64,000 nucleotides of DNA from the NCBI RefSeq assembly GCF_001282685.1, contig NZ_LN875035.1, positions 2,404,001 through 2,468,000 of the forward strand, read 5' to 3'. The notes under the pieces were generated by a model that worked only from the letters and a program-made list of their open reading frames with translations, searched no databases and was not told the DNA's origin. Source of the DNA: Niameybacter massiliensis. GTDB lineage: Bacteria > Bacillota > Clostridia > Lachnospirales > Cellulosilyticaceae. A program made the translations under genes and the position numbers. Positions within the stretch are counted from its first letter, which is position 1. Each line of letters opens with the position of its first letter. Below, in pieces: positions 33,705 to 42,212 of this stretch.

Positions 33705-34487
33705 CTAGTAACAGCACTTACAGCAACAACATTTACCACAACAATTATTATAGCAGTCATTGCATACATTTTCCTGACTTATGTCATTATCTAATACTAT
33801 AACACCAAAAGCAAAACCTTCTCTTCCACCTTCTGTAGTTGTATTTGCAACAATAGTAGTTGGATTTTGCGTCATAAAAATATTAGAAGAAGTTGTGCTG
33901 GCATTGGTTGGTTGCCCTGTTTCTAATACCGTCTTAGTAGACTGCCCTGTTACCTTTGGTCCCGCTGTTATATTACCATTTTCTGAGGGAATGATCTGAA
34001 TCCATGACCATACCGTTCCATTAGTCGTTACACTCCATGTTTCTGCTATACTTTTAGCACCTTTATTTGTTGTTTCAGCATCTGCTGCAAAAAATAAAAA
34101 GTTGTTAACTCCATTTCCACACCTATCACTCAAAATAATATTACTTAATACTATTTTGATAGCCACTGGTACTGTTATTGGCTCATTGATAGCTGTGTAT
34201 AATGCCACATTTCCCCTAATCCCCGTATATGCTTTTGTTCCAAATGGAGCTGCACTAAAAGTAGGTACTGGGAATCCAGAATATACAACTTCTGATGCAT
34301 AAGGCTCTTCTGCTGTTACTGCAATAGAAGCATCAAAACTAATTCTATATCCTCCAGGGATTATGTTTGTTATTGTAGCATGGGGGTGTGCATTACTAAG
34401 TTGTAAGTTAGTACCATAGTTAATCCAGCCTATAGATTGAGCAAGTACACCTGCGCTAGTCTTACTCGCATATTGAACAGATAACAT
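33705..34487 (-). CDS. Putative surface or spore-layer protein with Cys-rich tail
   Basis: 260 aa. The body (1-235) is Thr/Ala/Ile-rich and beta-like, with no signal peptide, repeats of short strands and few charged residues (for example NIIPGGYRISFDASIAVTAE). The last 22 residues contain a dense Cys cluster ending CCGKCCCCKCCY. Such a tail is typical of proteins that cross-link in spore coat or exosporium, so I infer a spore surface protein; no family is recognised. AGAGGTGG is the ribosome binding site. A hairpin terminator follows. Confidence 0.65.
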   Translation of the reverse strand: MLSVQYASKTSAGVLAQSIGWINYGTNLQLSNAHPHATITNIIPGGYRISFDASIAVTAEEPYASEVVYSGFPVPTFSAAPFGTKAYTGIRGNVALYTAINEPITVPVAIKIVLSNIILSDRCGNGVNNFLFFAADAETTNKGAKSIAETWSVTTNGTVWSWIQIIPSENGNITAGPKVTGQSTKTVLETGQPTNASTTSSNIFMTQNPTTIVANTTTEGGREGFAFGVIVLDNDISQENVCNDCYNNCCGKCCCCKCCY

Positions 34488-34578
34488 ATCAAACCACCTC
34501 TATAACTATTTATATAGTATATAAAGGTGCATTATTTTGTTCCCTATTTGTCCATCTTTTATCTTTATTTTAATATTA

Positions 34579-34776
34579 CTACTTTCTAGGTCTTTTAAAT
34601 ACCATAAAACTTTCATCCAATTTGTTAGGTTGCCCATAAGCTTGCATTTTAGGTTCATGCATATTGACAAGTTCCCATTCTTCTTTTCCGTATGCATTTA
34701 AATGCTCTTCAATACTTAACTCATTCTTCTCGTTCACAAATTGATCAAAGGCTATTGTTTTGTATTCCCATTCCAT
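34579..34776 (-). CDS. DUF4177-like small protein
   Basis: 65 aa. It starts MEWEYKTIAFDQF and ends DESFMVFKRPRK, with YGKEEWELVNM in the middle. This is the shape of the DUF4177 family: a strand, a helix ending in E-W-E-L-V and a final strand F-x-F-K-R. The AAGGAAGGAG ribosome binding site is strong. Monocistronic, between the Cys-tailed gene and the copper-type locus. Function unknown. Confidence 0.75.
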   Translation of the reverse strand: MEWEYKTIAFDQFVNEKNELSIEEHLNAYGKEEWELVNMHEPKMQAYGQPNKLDESFMVFKRPRK

Positions 34777-34904
34777 TTTGATTGCTCCTTCCTTTTATTT
34801 AGGGACACTATACTACTTAATCTCTCATACTTCATATTTTAGTGTCAGCAATCTAGAATCTATTTATACCTTAATCTATCTTATATATTGTATACAACTT
34901 TAAT

Positions 34905-35564
34905 TTATTTATCTTCCATTCTATAGCCATATCTATAGATTGTCTCTACCTGAAGCCTTGGCATTTTCTTTCTTAACCTTCTCATCAAATCATCAACTAC
35001 GCGGTCACTTCCAAAGTAGTCTCTTTCCCAAATGTTATTCAAAATTTCGTCGCGCGTAAAAGGTCTTCCTATATTATTGTACATCAACACGAGTAACTTA
35101 TACTCTCTACTAGATAAATCTAAGAGTGCCTCTTGGTCATATACTTTATGGGTATTAAAGTCTATTTTGTATCCAGCAATAATTCCTGTATCTTCTGACT
35201 TATAGCATCGATCGATAATTTTTTTGACACGTAGTACAAGCTCTTTAGGCGAAAAAGGTTTGGCAATATAGTCTTCTGCACCTTTTTCTAACCCTAGTAT
35301 TTTGTCAAAATCTTGGTCTCTCGCTGAAATCAGTATAATGGGTAATTTAGGATCTATTTGCTTGAGTTCATCCATCAATTCAAAACCACTTTTACCTGGT
35401 AACATAATATCTAAGATCCATATATGCATGTCCTCTTCTATTACTTCACTAACGGCTTCTGCACTATTAAAAGCAAAAACTTTATAATTTTCTTTTTCTA
35501 AATAACTCTTGATAATATCATTTAGATTTTTTTCATCTTCCACTAATCCAATACGAATTTCCAT
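34905..35564 (-). CDS. OmpR-family response regulator of the copper-type locus
   Basis: 219 aa. The receiver has GLVEDEKNLND, WILDIMLPGKSG (phospho-acceptor Asp), ILISARDQDFDK and DYIAKPFSPKELV. The winged helix has LSSREYKLLVLMYNNIGRPFTRDEIL and DRVVDDLMRRLRKKMP. It is the last gene of the set after the HMA-UreH-cupredoxin gene (12 bases apart) and the histidine kinase. Direct repeats before two genes of the locus (38796-38816 and 36915-36946) are candidate binding sites. Confidence 0.93.
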   Translation of the reverse strand: MEIRIGLVEDEKNLNDIIKSYLEKENYKVFAFNSAEAVSEVIEEDMHIWILDIMLPGKSGFELMDELKQIDPKLPIILISARDQDFDKILGLEKGAEDYIAKPFSPKELVLRVKKIIDRCYKSEDTGIIAGYKIDFNTHKVYDQEALLDLSSREYKLLVLMYNNIGRPFTRDEILNNIWERDYFGSDRVVDDLMRRLRKKMPRLQVETIYRYGYRMEDK

Positions 35565-35576
35565 CAGAACTTCCTC

Positions 35577-36860
35577 CTACTCCACAACTGTAATGGTATT
35601 TCTAATCATTCCCATCCAACATGAATACATAAAGGTCCCTTCTTCTGTTGGCATAAACTCAAATACATTTTCTCCTTCTTGAAGTGAAGCAAATATTTCG
35701 TACTCTGGAATATTAACTGCATAGTTACAGCCTGTTAAATTTCCAGGTTTTACATTCATTTTAAGTCTTACAGGGATATCCTTTTGTACCACAATATCCT
35801 CATACCTTCTAGGACCTACATCAACATTTACAACCTGATAACCATCTTCCATGATAACATTACGATTAGCTAAACTATTTCCACTAGCTAGGGCTGTATT
35901 AATACCTGCTGTTGTTAATCCATTTAACATCATACTTATACCTAAGACTACAACTAAATAGCCTCCCATTTTAAAGACCAATGCTTTTGCTCCAACAGAT
36001 AACTTGTTAATAAATACACCCAATCCTAACATAAGTGGCACTGTACCTAAACTAAAAGCTAACATCGCTAATGCACCTTGTATAAAACTTCCTATACCAA
36101 GGGCATAAATCTGCATCATCTGAAGAGGCCCACAAGGCATAAGCCCGTTTACAATCCCTAATATAAATGGCCCTCTATCATGACTGAGCTGATACTTTAT
36201 CTTTGACAATTTTAAGTTCAAGTGTTGCATCAACTTAAGATTTGTTAACGCTACAACTCCTGCATTATTTAACCCTATTATAACCATAAGGCAACCAAGT
36301 ACAATGGGTACGACTGCAAAAAAAGTATTCCCTAAAGTTATCCCTGCCCCAACGGCTCCTACTATACCTCCTAGAAGTGTATAAGAAATAATTCTTCCTA
36401 TATTATATAAGATATTTCTTTTAATATTGTCCTTTTCGTTTGTTACTTGAGATAATGCAATCCCCCCACACATGGATATACAATGAAAAGAGGTTGTCAT
36501 ACCTATAATAAATAACATGATCAGACTTAGGCTATTACCTCCTGTTAAAAGTGTAGAAAAATCAGGAACAATGCTACTTATGATTAAGAACAGGAGTATT
36601 GCTATTCCCGCTAACATCCATACCTTTTTAGGCTTTTTCTCCTGACTTTCTAGCTCTTCCACAAGTTCATAACCAAGTACTTCTAAAATCTTTTTGATTT
36701 CTTGTAACCGAATTTGACGTGGGGCATAATCTATCTCTAAACTTTTAGTTTTCAAATGCACTTGTGCCTTTTGAATCCCTTTTTTATTACTTAAATTTTT
36801 TTCTATCTTTTCTTTGCACTGGCTACACGTTATGCCACATACTTTATACACCTTATTCAT
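35577..36860 (-). CDS. HMA - UreH/SafE membrane - cupredoxin fusion (copper handling)
   Basis: 427 aa with three parts. Residues 1-66 are a heavy-metal-associated domain with the metal site GITCSQC (Cys 12 and 15). About 75-325 is a six-helix membrane domain of the UreH/SafE (COG2836, DsbD-like) type with SFHCISMCGGIAL and GLMPCGPLQMMQ. About 335-427 is a cupredoxin-like domain whose end FMYSCWMGMIRNTITV carries the Cys and Met expected as Cu ligands. Proteins of this design are thought to move copper or reductant across the membrane. The gene sits between a sensor kinase and its regulator, so metal- or redox-responsive expression is likely. Confidence 0.88.
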   Translation of the reverse strand: MNKVYKVCGITCSQCKEKIEKNLSNKKGIQKAQVHLKTKSLEIDYAPRQIRLQEIKKILEVLGYELVEELESQEKKPKKVWMLAGIAILLFLIISSIVPDFSTLLTGGNSLSLIMLFIIGMTTSFHCISMCGGIALSQVTNEKDNIKRNILYNIGRIISYTLLGGIVGAVGAGITLGNTFFAVVPIVLGCLMVIIGLNNAGVVALTNLKLMQHLNLKLSKIKYQLSHDRGPFILGIVNGLMPCGPLQMMQIYALGIGSFIQGALAMLAFSLGTVPLMLGLGVFINKLSVGAKALVFKMGGYLVVVLGISMMLNGLTTAGINTALASGNSLANRNVIMEDGYQVVNVDVGPRRYEDIVVQKDIPVRLKMNVKPGNLTGCNYAVNIPEYEIFASLQEGENVFEFMPTEEGTFMYSCWMGMIRNTITVVE

Positions 36861-36914
36861 TGTTTCACCTCAACTATTATTGGATTGAATAGAGCTATTC
36901 TAACAAAATAGTTT

Positions 36915-36946
36915 GGTGTAATTACTAAGTAAATATGGAATAATTA
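36915..36946 (-). promoter_or_regulatory. Candidate response-regulator box before the HMA-UreH-cupredoxin gene
   Basis: On the minus strand TAATTATTCC (36937-36946) and TAATTACACC (36915-36924) are 22 bases apart, twice 11. The first matches the box at 38796-38805 over GGAATAATTA. It overlaps the kinase stop codon and lies just upstream of a possible extended -10 (TGTTAGAAT). Confidence 0.45.
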
Positions 36947-38260
36947 TGTGATTTGCTTAGTAATCTTAAATGTTACCCCACCTCGTTCATTGACAAAGGT
37001 AATCTCATATTGATAGAGTTCTACAGTCTTTTTCACAATGGAAAGCCCAAGACCTGTTACGCCACCTTTGCCTACCTCAAAGGGATTAAATAAACTTCCA
37101 TTCATACTCGCTTCAATAGGTGGACCATCATTATACATAGAAAAAACACCTTCTCTAACCATAATCCTAATTTGGCTCTTCGCATAGCGTTTGGCATTAT
37201 CTAACAAATTTTCTATGACAATGCGCCACTTTTCTGTATCTCCAAGGAAATAGGACTCATCTAAATCACTTTCAATACATAAAGGCTCCTCTCGGTCTTG
37301 CATATACCCTACAACTTCAAGGACCAAGTCTTTCATTTTTAAAGTATCAGGAATCTCCTTTTGACTTTTAATATATTCTAAGCGATTTAAATAGAGAAGA
37401 CTTTGGACTCTTCTTTGCAAGCGGTCTGCTTGATCATAGATAACATGAGCTGTTTCTTCTACTGTACCATAAGGATAAACTGCATCAATAATCCCTTCTG
37501 CATAGTTTTTGATCACCGATAATGGCGTCTTTAAATCATGAGATATATTGTGAATCATATCTTGCTTTACTTGGTCATTCTCATAAAGTTTTTGACGCAT
37601 CGTTTCTAGTGAGGTCATCACTTCTTGAAACTCAGCAGTATAATGATCTGTTTTTATAGGATTATTTAAATTTCCCTCACCAATTTCATCTAGCTTAAAT
37701 TGAATATCTTTAAGATTATTAATCAGTCTAGCATTCCATTTGTAAAAGATCACCAAGATAATACCTATAGTGATACCAATAATCATAAGTACATTCATAA
37801 AGAGCTGATTAGATAGCATGGAATAATTAGTCTCTATTTTATATGAAATAAGGATATCTCCTTTATATTGGGTATTAATCACATAATAAATCACTTCATG
37901 CCCTTGTACATACTTATACATTCCAAGTGGTTTCTGCTCGGCAACTGCTTTTTCATCCATCTGTAAAAAGAATTCTTTATACATCAATCTTTGATGCAAT
38001 AAATCTTCTGTTATATCTTCATCAATATTTGTTTCTAATTGACTATATAAAATATGATAGATGCCATCATATCCATTATACTTTTCAAGTCCTTCTTGAC
38101 CTAGCTGACTTTGGACTTCTACTATATGATTAAATATTCTATTATCAAAAAAGTATCGCATTGTGCTTGGTAAGATGGTACAAAAGACAACAATACTTCC
38201 TATAATAATTACACAAACCGTCAAAAACAACTGATAGTTTAATCTTGTTATCTTTTTCAT
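36944..38260 (-). CDS. Sensor histidine kinase of the copper-type locus
   Basis: 438 aa. Two membrane helices (about 10-30 and 150-170) flank a sensor of about 120 residues rich in Tyr and acidic residues, without an obvious His/Met copper motif. HAMP follows (about 170-220), then HisKA with NISHDLKTPLSVIKNYAEG, and HATPase with NLLDNAKRYAKS, NDGPPIEA (a degenerate G1 box) and GLGLSIVKKTVELY. The partner is most likely the regulator at 34905, separated by the fusion gene. A terminator precedes this gene, so it may have its own weak promoter or depend on read-through. Confidence 0.9.
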   Translation of the reverse strand: MKKITRLNYQLFLTVCVIIIGSIVVFCTILPSTMRYFFDNRIFNHIVEVQSQLGQEGLEKYNGYDGIYHILYSQLETNIDEDITEDLLHQRLMYKEFFLQMDEKAVAEQKPLGMYKYVQGHEVIYYVINTQYKGDILISYKIETNYSMLSNQLFMNVLMIIGITIGIILVIFYKWNARLINNLKDIQFKLDEIGEGNLNNPIKTDHYTAEFQEVMTSLETMRQKLYENDQVKQDMIHNISHDLKTPLSVIKNYAEGIIDAVYPYGTVEETAHVIYDQADRLQRRVQSLLYLNRLEYIKSQKEIPDTLKMKDLVLEVVGYMQDREEPLCIESDLDESYFLGDTEKWRIVIENLLDNAKRYAKSQIRIMVREGVFSMYNDGPPIEASMNGSLFNPFEVGKGGVTGLGLSIVKKTVELYQYEITFVNERGGVTFKITKQIT

Positions 38261-38345
38261 TTATTTAGCTTCCTTTTACTTATTATTATTGGGGATATGG
38301 CTTAGTATACCAATCATGGCTATTATAACACCTTTTAACACATAC

Positions 38346-38384
38346 AAAAAATCAGTTAATGCCTCTCTATGACATTAACTGATT
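38346..38384 (-). terminator. Terminator after the small exported protein
   Basis: AATCAGTTAATG (38350-38361) pairs perfectly with 38373-38384. The minus strand continues in a run of T residues. It partly insulates the kinase gene from the gene before it. Confidence 0.88.
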
Positions 38385-38395
38385 CTACCTACTTT

Positions 38396-38722
38396 TTAAT
38401 GGCAACCGAAGCCATTTCTACCTCTATTAGAACCATTGTTACTCATACGCTCTATACAGTAGTTGAACATCTCTTTTACTTGTTCTTCTGTAAGGTTACC
38501 TAACTCAATTTGTTGCTCCATCATATCTCTCATTTCATCATAGATGTTGCTATAAGTATCCTCACCTGCTGATAGCGTTACTGCTTGATTATTTACTGTA
38601 GCTGTAAGTTCTACCGGTACTGTACCTGTGTTATTTATAGTGGTTGGTCCTTTTGCAAATAATGAAAAACTTCCTACTGCCATTATCCCAACAACTAATA
38701 CACCTAAATATTTTGCTTTCAT
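38396..38722 (-). CDS. Small exported protein of the copper-type locus (DUF2680-like)
   Basis: 108 aa from MKAKYLGVLVVG (ribosome binding site GGAGGG); a longer frame of seven codons is rejected. An N-terminal signal peptide (about 1-22, ending SLFAKG) precedes a Thr/Asn-rich stretch and an acidic helix (MRDMMEQQIELGNLTEEQVKEMFNYC). The tail is rich in Asn, Gly and Arg and ends in GCH. The EEQ-type helix resembles DUF2680/YckD-like exported proteins. One Cys in the helix and Cys-His at the end could bind metal. The direct repeat and TATAAT upstream suggest control by the adjacent regulator. Confidence 0.75.
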   Translation of the reverse strand: MKAKYLGVLVVGIMAVGSFSLFAKGPTTINNTGTVPVELTATVNNQAVTLSAGEDTYSNIYDEMRDMMEQQIELGNLTEEQVKEMFNYCIERMSNNGSNRGRNGFGCH

Positions 38723-38766
38723 ATTGTCCCTCCATCTATTCACTAAATTTGCTAGTGCATAATAGG

Positions 38767-38816
38767 ATTATATAAGACGGCTATCTGAGAATGATGGAAT
38801 AATTACGGAAGAATTA
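38767..38816 (-). promoter_or_regulatory. Response-regulator-type promoter of the small exported protein gene
   Basis: An 11-bp tandem direct repeat, GGAATAATTA (38796-38805) and GGAAGAATTA (38807-38816) as read on plus, abuts the -35 position of a TATAAT (38767-38772, minus). The -35 itself is poor. This is the arrangement of an activator-dependent OmpR/PhoB-type promoter. A matching box lies before the fusion gene. Confidence 0.6.
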
Positions 38817-38857
38817 TGTGTTTTTACTTCTGTCTTAAAATAACTACTTGCATTAGT

Positions 38858-39361
38858 ACAACAAAAGCCAACCTAAGTTGCCCTCCCCTCCAAAATCACG
38901 GGCAGACTTAAGCTGGCTTTATAGGTGACATATTTATTCGGATTCTTAGTCTAATTTCATCAATAGGGTTTTGTGTAAGTCGTTGTTAGGTCCCTTCCTA
39001 GCCGATTCTCGTCCTTACGAAAGCGCCTGGTAACCCTGCCGGTGAAAGAGGTCGCAGTCACTTTACACCATTAATCGTCTGGCCACTTGTAACACATAAG
39101 AGGTACTATACGGTTCCACTTAACGTTTTACACAGTATGTATTATTGACTCCATTATAAGATTTGAATCCTCATTTATGCTTTCATCCTCCACCCTAGTG
39201 TCACCGCTAAAGTGGGAATGCCTAAGAAAAAAGTGTTCTTTTGGGAAGGGAGGCAAAAGTTAACTTGCTTCTTTCTTAGTGGTATAAGATCCTGAGTATC
39301 TAGAATATCAATCTCCTATACTTTTATATTAAGTGTTACTTGATACTGCATGTCTTTTGAT
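38858..39361 (-). ncRNA. Candidate large structured RNA (about 500 nt) with own promoter and terminator
   Basis: No credible ORF is present. A consensus-like promoter starts it and a 20-bp imperfect stem with T-rich tail (38864-38883 with 38900-38920) ends it. Internal helices: 38972-38984 with 39122-39134 (7 and 4 bp around a 2x2 loop, spanning 137 nt), 39190-39198 with 39207-39215 (9 bp with two G-U pairs only on minus), 39007-39012 with 39017-39022 (6 bp, one G-U on minus, loop AAGG), 39041-39048 with 39061-39069, and 39222-39229 with 39272-39279 (8 bp). The G-U pairs fix the strand. It lacks signatures of RNase P, tmRNA, SRP or known riboswitches, and the family is unassigned. Confidence 0.75.
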
Positions 39362-39367
39362 ACATTT

Positions 39368-39396
39368 AGTATACTCCTTTGAAACTTTTCTTTCAA
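39368..39396 (-). promoter_or_regulatory. Sigma-A promoter of the ~500-nt RNA
   Basis: On the minus strand TTGAAA (39391-39396) and TATACT (39368-39373) are exactly 17 bases apart. The start would be near 39361. No ribosome binding site or ORF follows. Confidence 0.8.
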
Positions 39397-39495
39397 TTGA
39401 CAGAATTAACAAAATATTAATTTTCAATTTTTATCTTTTATAAGGGTTTGTAAAATAACTCTTCTTCATTCGTACTAGAATTTGTATACTTTTAT

Positions 39496-39543
39496 AAAAA
39501 TAGGGTATAGAATAATGAACCCATTATTCTATACCCTATTTTT
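39496..39543 (-). terminator. Terminator after the SpoIID-like gene
   Basis: A perfect 22-bp stem (39496-39517 with 39522-39543) has a four-base loop. The gene's stop codon touches the first arm. Confidence 0.92.
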
Positions 39544-42067
39544 ATATTTTTTCTATACTAATCCCACTATAATAATGTCTTAAAATTTCCTTGTAAGTAT
39601 AGCCTCTTTCTGCCATACCTTGTGCACCGTTTTGGCTCATGCCCACACCATGTCCATATCCACCACCATATAGATCTATTTCACTAATCAACTCTGAGTC
39701 ATCATAGTGGATATCCATGCTGAAGAAAGCACTTGGTAATAAAGACATATTTTTGATTTCGCTGCCATCTGCACGGGTAACGACAATAGCTTCTTTAGTC
39801 GCATCCTTTTGTGTCGGTGCAAAGAGTGAGCGTACAAGATATTCGGTTCCTACACGTATGGTTGCTTCTTCACCTTCTATAACCATCTCCATAATATTGC
39901 CGCCTTCTCCGCGTTTTGTTACTTGAATTTGCTTGATTGCACCAATATTATTGAGCTCGCCAACGACCCAGTCATTGCCCTTTTTCACCTTGACCATGTT
40001 TGGATAATTGGTGGAAAGGTTATAAATGTTGCTATTAACTATATGTTCTAACTGCTTCGCATCCATATGTACTTGCCATCTAAACCAAGGTGCATCTTGG
40101 TCAAAGGCATCTAATTCTTTAGCTGATTTAGTAAAGAAGCTATAAGCATTCTTTTCACTAGATAAGTCTTCAACAGCTCTTTCACCTATATATTGTTGTC
40201 TTGCTACAAGGTAGCTTGGTGTATTACTAGGGAAAATCTCACCAATAGCCCACGTCTCACCGTAGTTTGCAGTATATCCTGCTGACGTTGAGAAGAAGTT
40301 ACCATTTACAATGCGGTCGTTATACATCATGACCTCACCTTTAGTTTCATTCACTGCGTTATAAGCAGCTTCATCTGCTGGCACTTGGTTATACACTTGA
40401 CTTGCTACTGTGTCATCTAATTGGGCACCATATTTTAGGTACTTATTACTTTTTTGTTGTGATCTTGTAAAGCTTCTTGCGGCAATAGCTTGTGCCTTTA
40501 GTGCTTCTTTATCATAGCTTGTTGGCATTTCACTTGGAATTACCCCTGCAATATAGTCTTCTATGTTGACTTCATTAACAAGTGTATAGCCTTCTTCTTC
40601 CTTATAGACTTCTAAAGCACCTTTATAAGAGGGATTAGTATCTTTTCTCTTCATAGATACAACCTTCAAAATCCCCTCTCCTTTGGGTGTTAAAGTTACT
40701 TTATTTTTTCCAATTTCCCAAGTCATCTCCTTAGCATCCCAAGTCTTGTCTGCTTCAAAATGAGTCTGCTTATCCCCATAGGTGACTGTAAAACCTGTTT
40801 CACAGCTTATCTGTACATTTTCTTGATTATAGCCCGATGTACCATCTGTTGATAACAAAATACGTACATCTTGTGACAAGGTGTCGTCAATAACCTTAAG
40901 GGTTTGTATGCAATCATTTTCCATTGTATAGGTTACCTTAATACCTGAAAAAAGTTGACCTGGTTGCTTATAGACCTCATTACCTGTGCCATCATAAATG
41001 GTTAACTTTTGAAAAGGTAGCCTCCCCGCTTTTGCAAGCTCAACATATTCATCTGTCATTCTCACCACCGTATCGCCTACATCTTCTTTAACTTGTTGAT
41101 AATTAGTAATCGTATTATTTTGTATATTTACAGAACAAATCTTACCTACTTCTTCTGCTGGGATGATTTGATTGTTATAGGTAAGTTCATATTCTCCTAC
41201 ACGAAGTGTTGCCTTTCCATCTTCTACAGATACAACATAGCATTCATTAATACTACTTGTTGCACTCATTGTATCTACAATACCTAGTATTTCATTGTTT
41301 TTTACAATGGCTTGCAACGTATAGCCTACGCATGGGTCTAAGATTAAACCTTCAAATCCATAAACCCCTTTATCAGTAAGTACTTGCCATGCACCAAGCT
41401 TACTATCTGTAAGAGAAGTTGCCAAAATACTTAACTCTTCGTATTGTAAAATTTCCTTTTTCCCTGCATGTTCTAAGGCTTGTTCAAAACCTTTTAAAAA
41501 CTGTTTAAGGGTCAAGTCTTTCTCTGATACATCTTGTGTACCATTAACATTCACTGAATATCCATCACCTAATATATCTGCAAAGAACTGACTTGCTTCT
41601 TGATAAGTCATAACTTCCATCGCTTCTTCTTCATTAAAAAAACTAAACTTAGCATCTTCCTTTAAACGTGTGTAGTATTTACTGTACCACACCTCACCAT
41701 TAGCTCCTTGTTTTAAATCTGCATCATCCATTAAGGTATAAGCAACAATTTTAGCAATATTTGCTTTGGTACAAGGTGTCATATTTGAAGGTAATGTTGT
41801 TTCTTCTTCACTTGGCACAACACCCTTACTAATAGCTTGCTGTGCTTTATTCATCCACTCTCCTAAATACCCCTTGCCTTTTTCTAGAAATTCTTTCCCT
41901 GATTGTCCACTTGCCAAGTACATTCCAATAGCAATTACAAAGAGGAGAACTAATATTGTCACACCTTGACCTCCACTTTCTTCATATCTTCCTCTTCTAC
42001 TATGTCTTGTATTTCTGCTGCTTCTGTAATCTCTACTACTCCTGTACCCTCTATCGTATCTACTCAT
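39542..42067 (-). CDS. SpoIID/LytB-domain protein
   Basis: 841 aa. An Arg/Ser/Tyr-rich cytoplasmic N-tail (1-33), one membrane helix (about 35-53), and a long exported region. The SpoIID domain occupies about 475-841: VNIEDYIAGVIPSEMPTSYDKEALKAQAIAARSFT, with the Glu expected to be catalytic in PSEMP, and HGVGMSQNGAQGMAERGYTYKEILRHYY at the C-terminus. SpoIID is a lytic transglycosylase needed for engulfment; LytB-type relatives modify vegetative peptidoglycan. The N-terminal 450 residues are not in SpoIID of Bacillus and their role is unknown. The ribosome binding site is AAGGAGGAGG. Confidence 0.9.
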   Translation of the reverse strand: MSRYDRGYRSSRDYRSSRNTRHSRRGRYEESGGQGVTILVLLFVIAIGMYLASGQSGKEFLEKGKGYLGEWMNKAQQAISKGVVPSEEETTLPSNMTPCTKANIAKIVAYTLMDDADLKQGANGEVWYSKYYTRLKEDAKFSFFNEEEAMEVMTYQEASQFFADILGDGYSVNVNGTQDVSEKDLTLKQFLKGFEQALEHAGKKEILQYEELSILATSLTDSKLGAWQVLTDKGVYGFEGLILDPCVGYTLQAIVKNNEILGIVDTMSATSSINECYVVSVEDGKATLRVGEYELTYNNQIIPAEEVGKICSVNIQNNTITNYQQVKEDVGDTVVRMTDEYVELAKAGRLPFQKLTIYDGTGNEVYKQPGQLFSGIKVTYTMENDCIQTLKVIDDTLSQDVRILLSTDGTSGYNQENVQISCETGFTVTYGDKQTHFEADKTWDAKEMTWEIGKNKVTLTPKGEGILKVVSMKRKDTNPSYKGALEVYKEEEGYTLVNEVNIEDYIAGVIPSEMPTSYDKEALKAQAIAARSFTRSQQKSNKYLKYGAQLDDTVASQVYNQVPADEAAYNAVNETKGEVMMYNDRIVNGNFFSTSAGYTANYGETWAIGEIFPSNTPSYLVARQQYIGERAVEDLSSEKNAYSFFTKSAKELDAFDQDAPWFRWQVHMDAKQLEHIVNSNIYNLSTNYPNMVKVKKGNDWVVGELNNIGAIKQIQVTKRGEGGNIMEMVIEGEEATIRVGTEYLVRSLFAPTQKDATKEAIVVTRADGSEIKNMSLLPSAFFSMDIHYDDSELISEIDLYGGGYGHGVGMSQNGAQGMAERGYTYKEILRHYYSGISIEKI

Positions 42068-42181
42068 AGTCCTCCTCCTTATTTATTCTCACCTTTTGTA
42101 TGGCACTACTTTAGCTTGTACTATATATATTCTCCCTTGTCCCTAAAAATACCAAAAGTAAGTAATATTTGATTTAAAAAT

Positions 42182-42212
42182 AAAAAAGCCTTGAGATTAC
42201 TCAAGACTTTTC
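42182..42212 (-). terminator. Terminator overlapping the 3' end of secDF
   Basis: CTTGAG-core arms (42182-42195 and 42200-42212) form a stem of about 12 bp with one mismatch. The secDF stop codon lies in the loop, and the minus strand then shows six T residues. Confidence 0.82.

Noticed and set aside
34506-34697. 63-codon frame overlapping the DUF4177-like gene
   Set aside because: It is a shadow in another frame; the 34579-34776 frame has the family pattern and the ribosome binding site.
39095-39135. GTGGAACCG in the ~500-nt RNA resembling a T-box core
   Set aside because: The motif is not followed by a terminator or an aminoacyl-tRNA synthetase or amino-acid gene, and about 230 nt of structured RNA continue after it.
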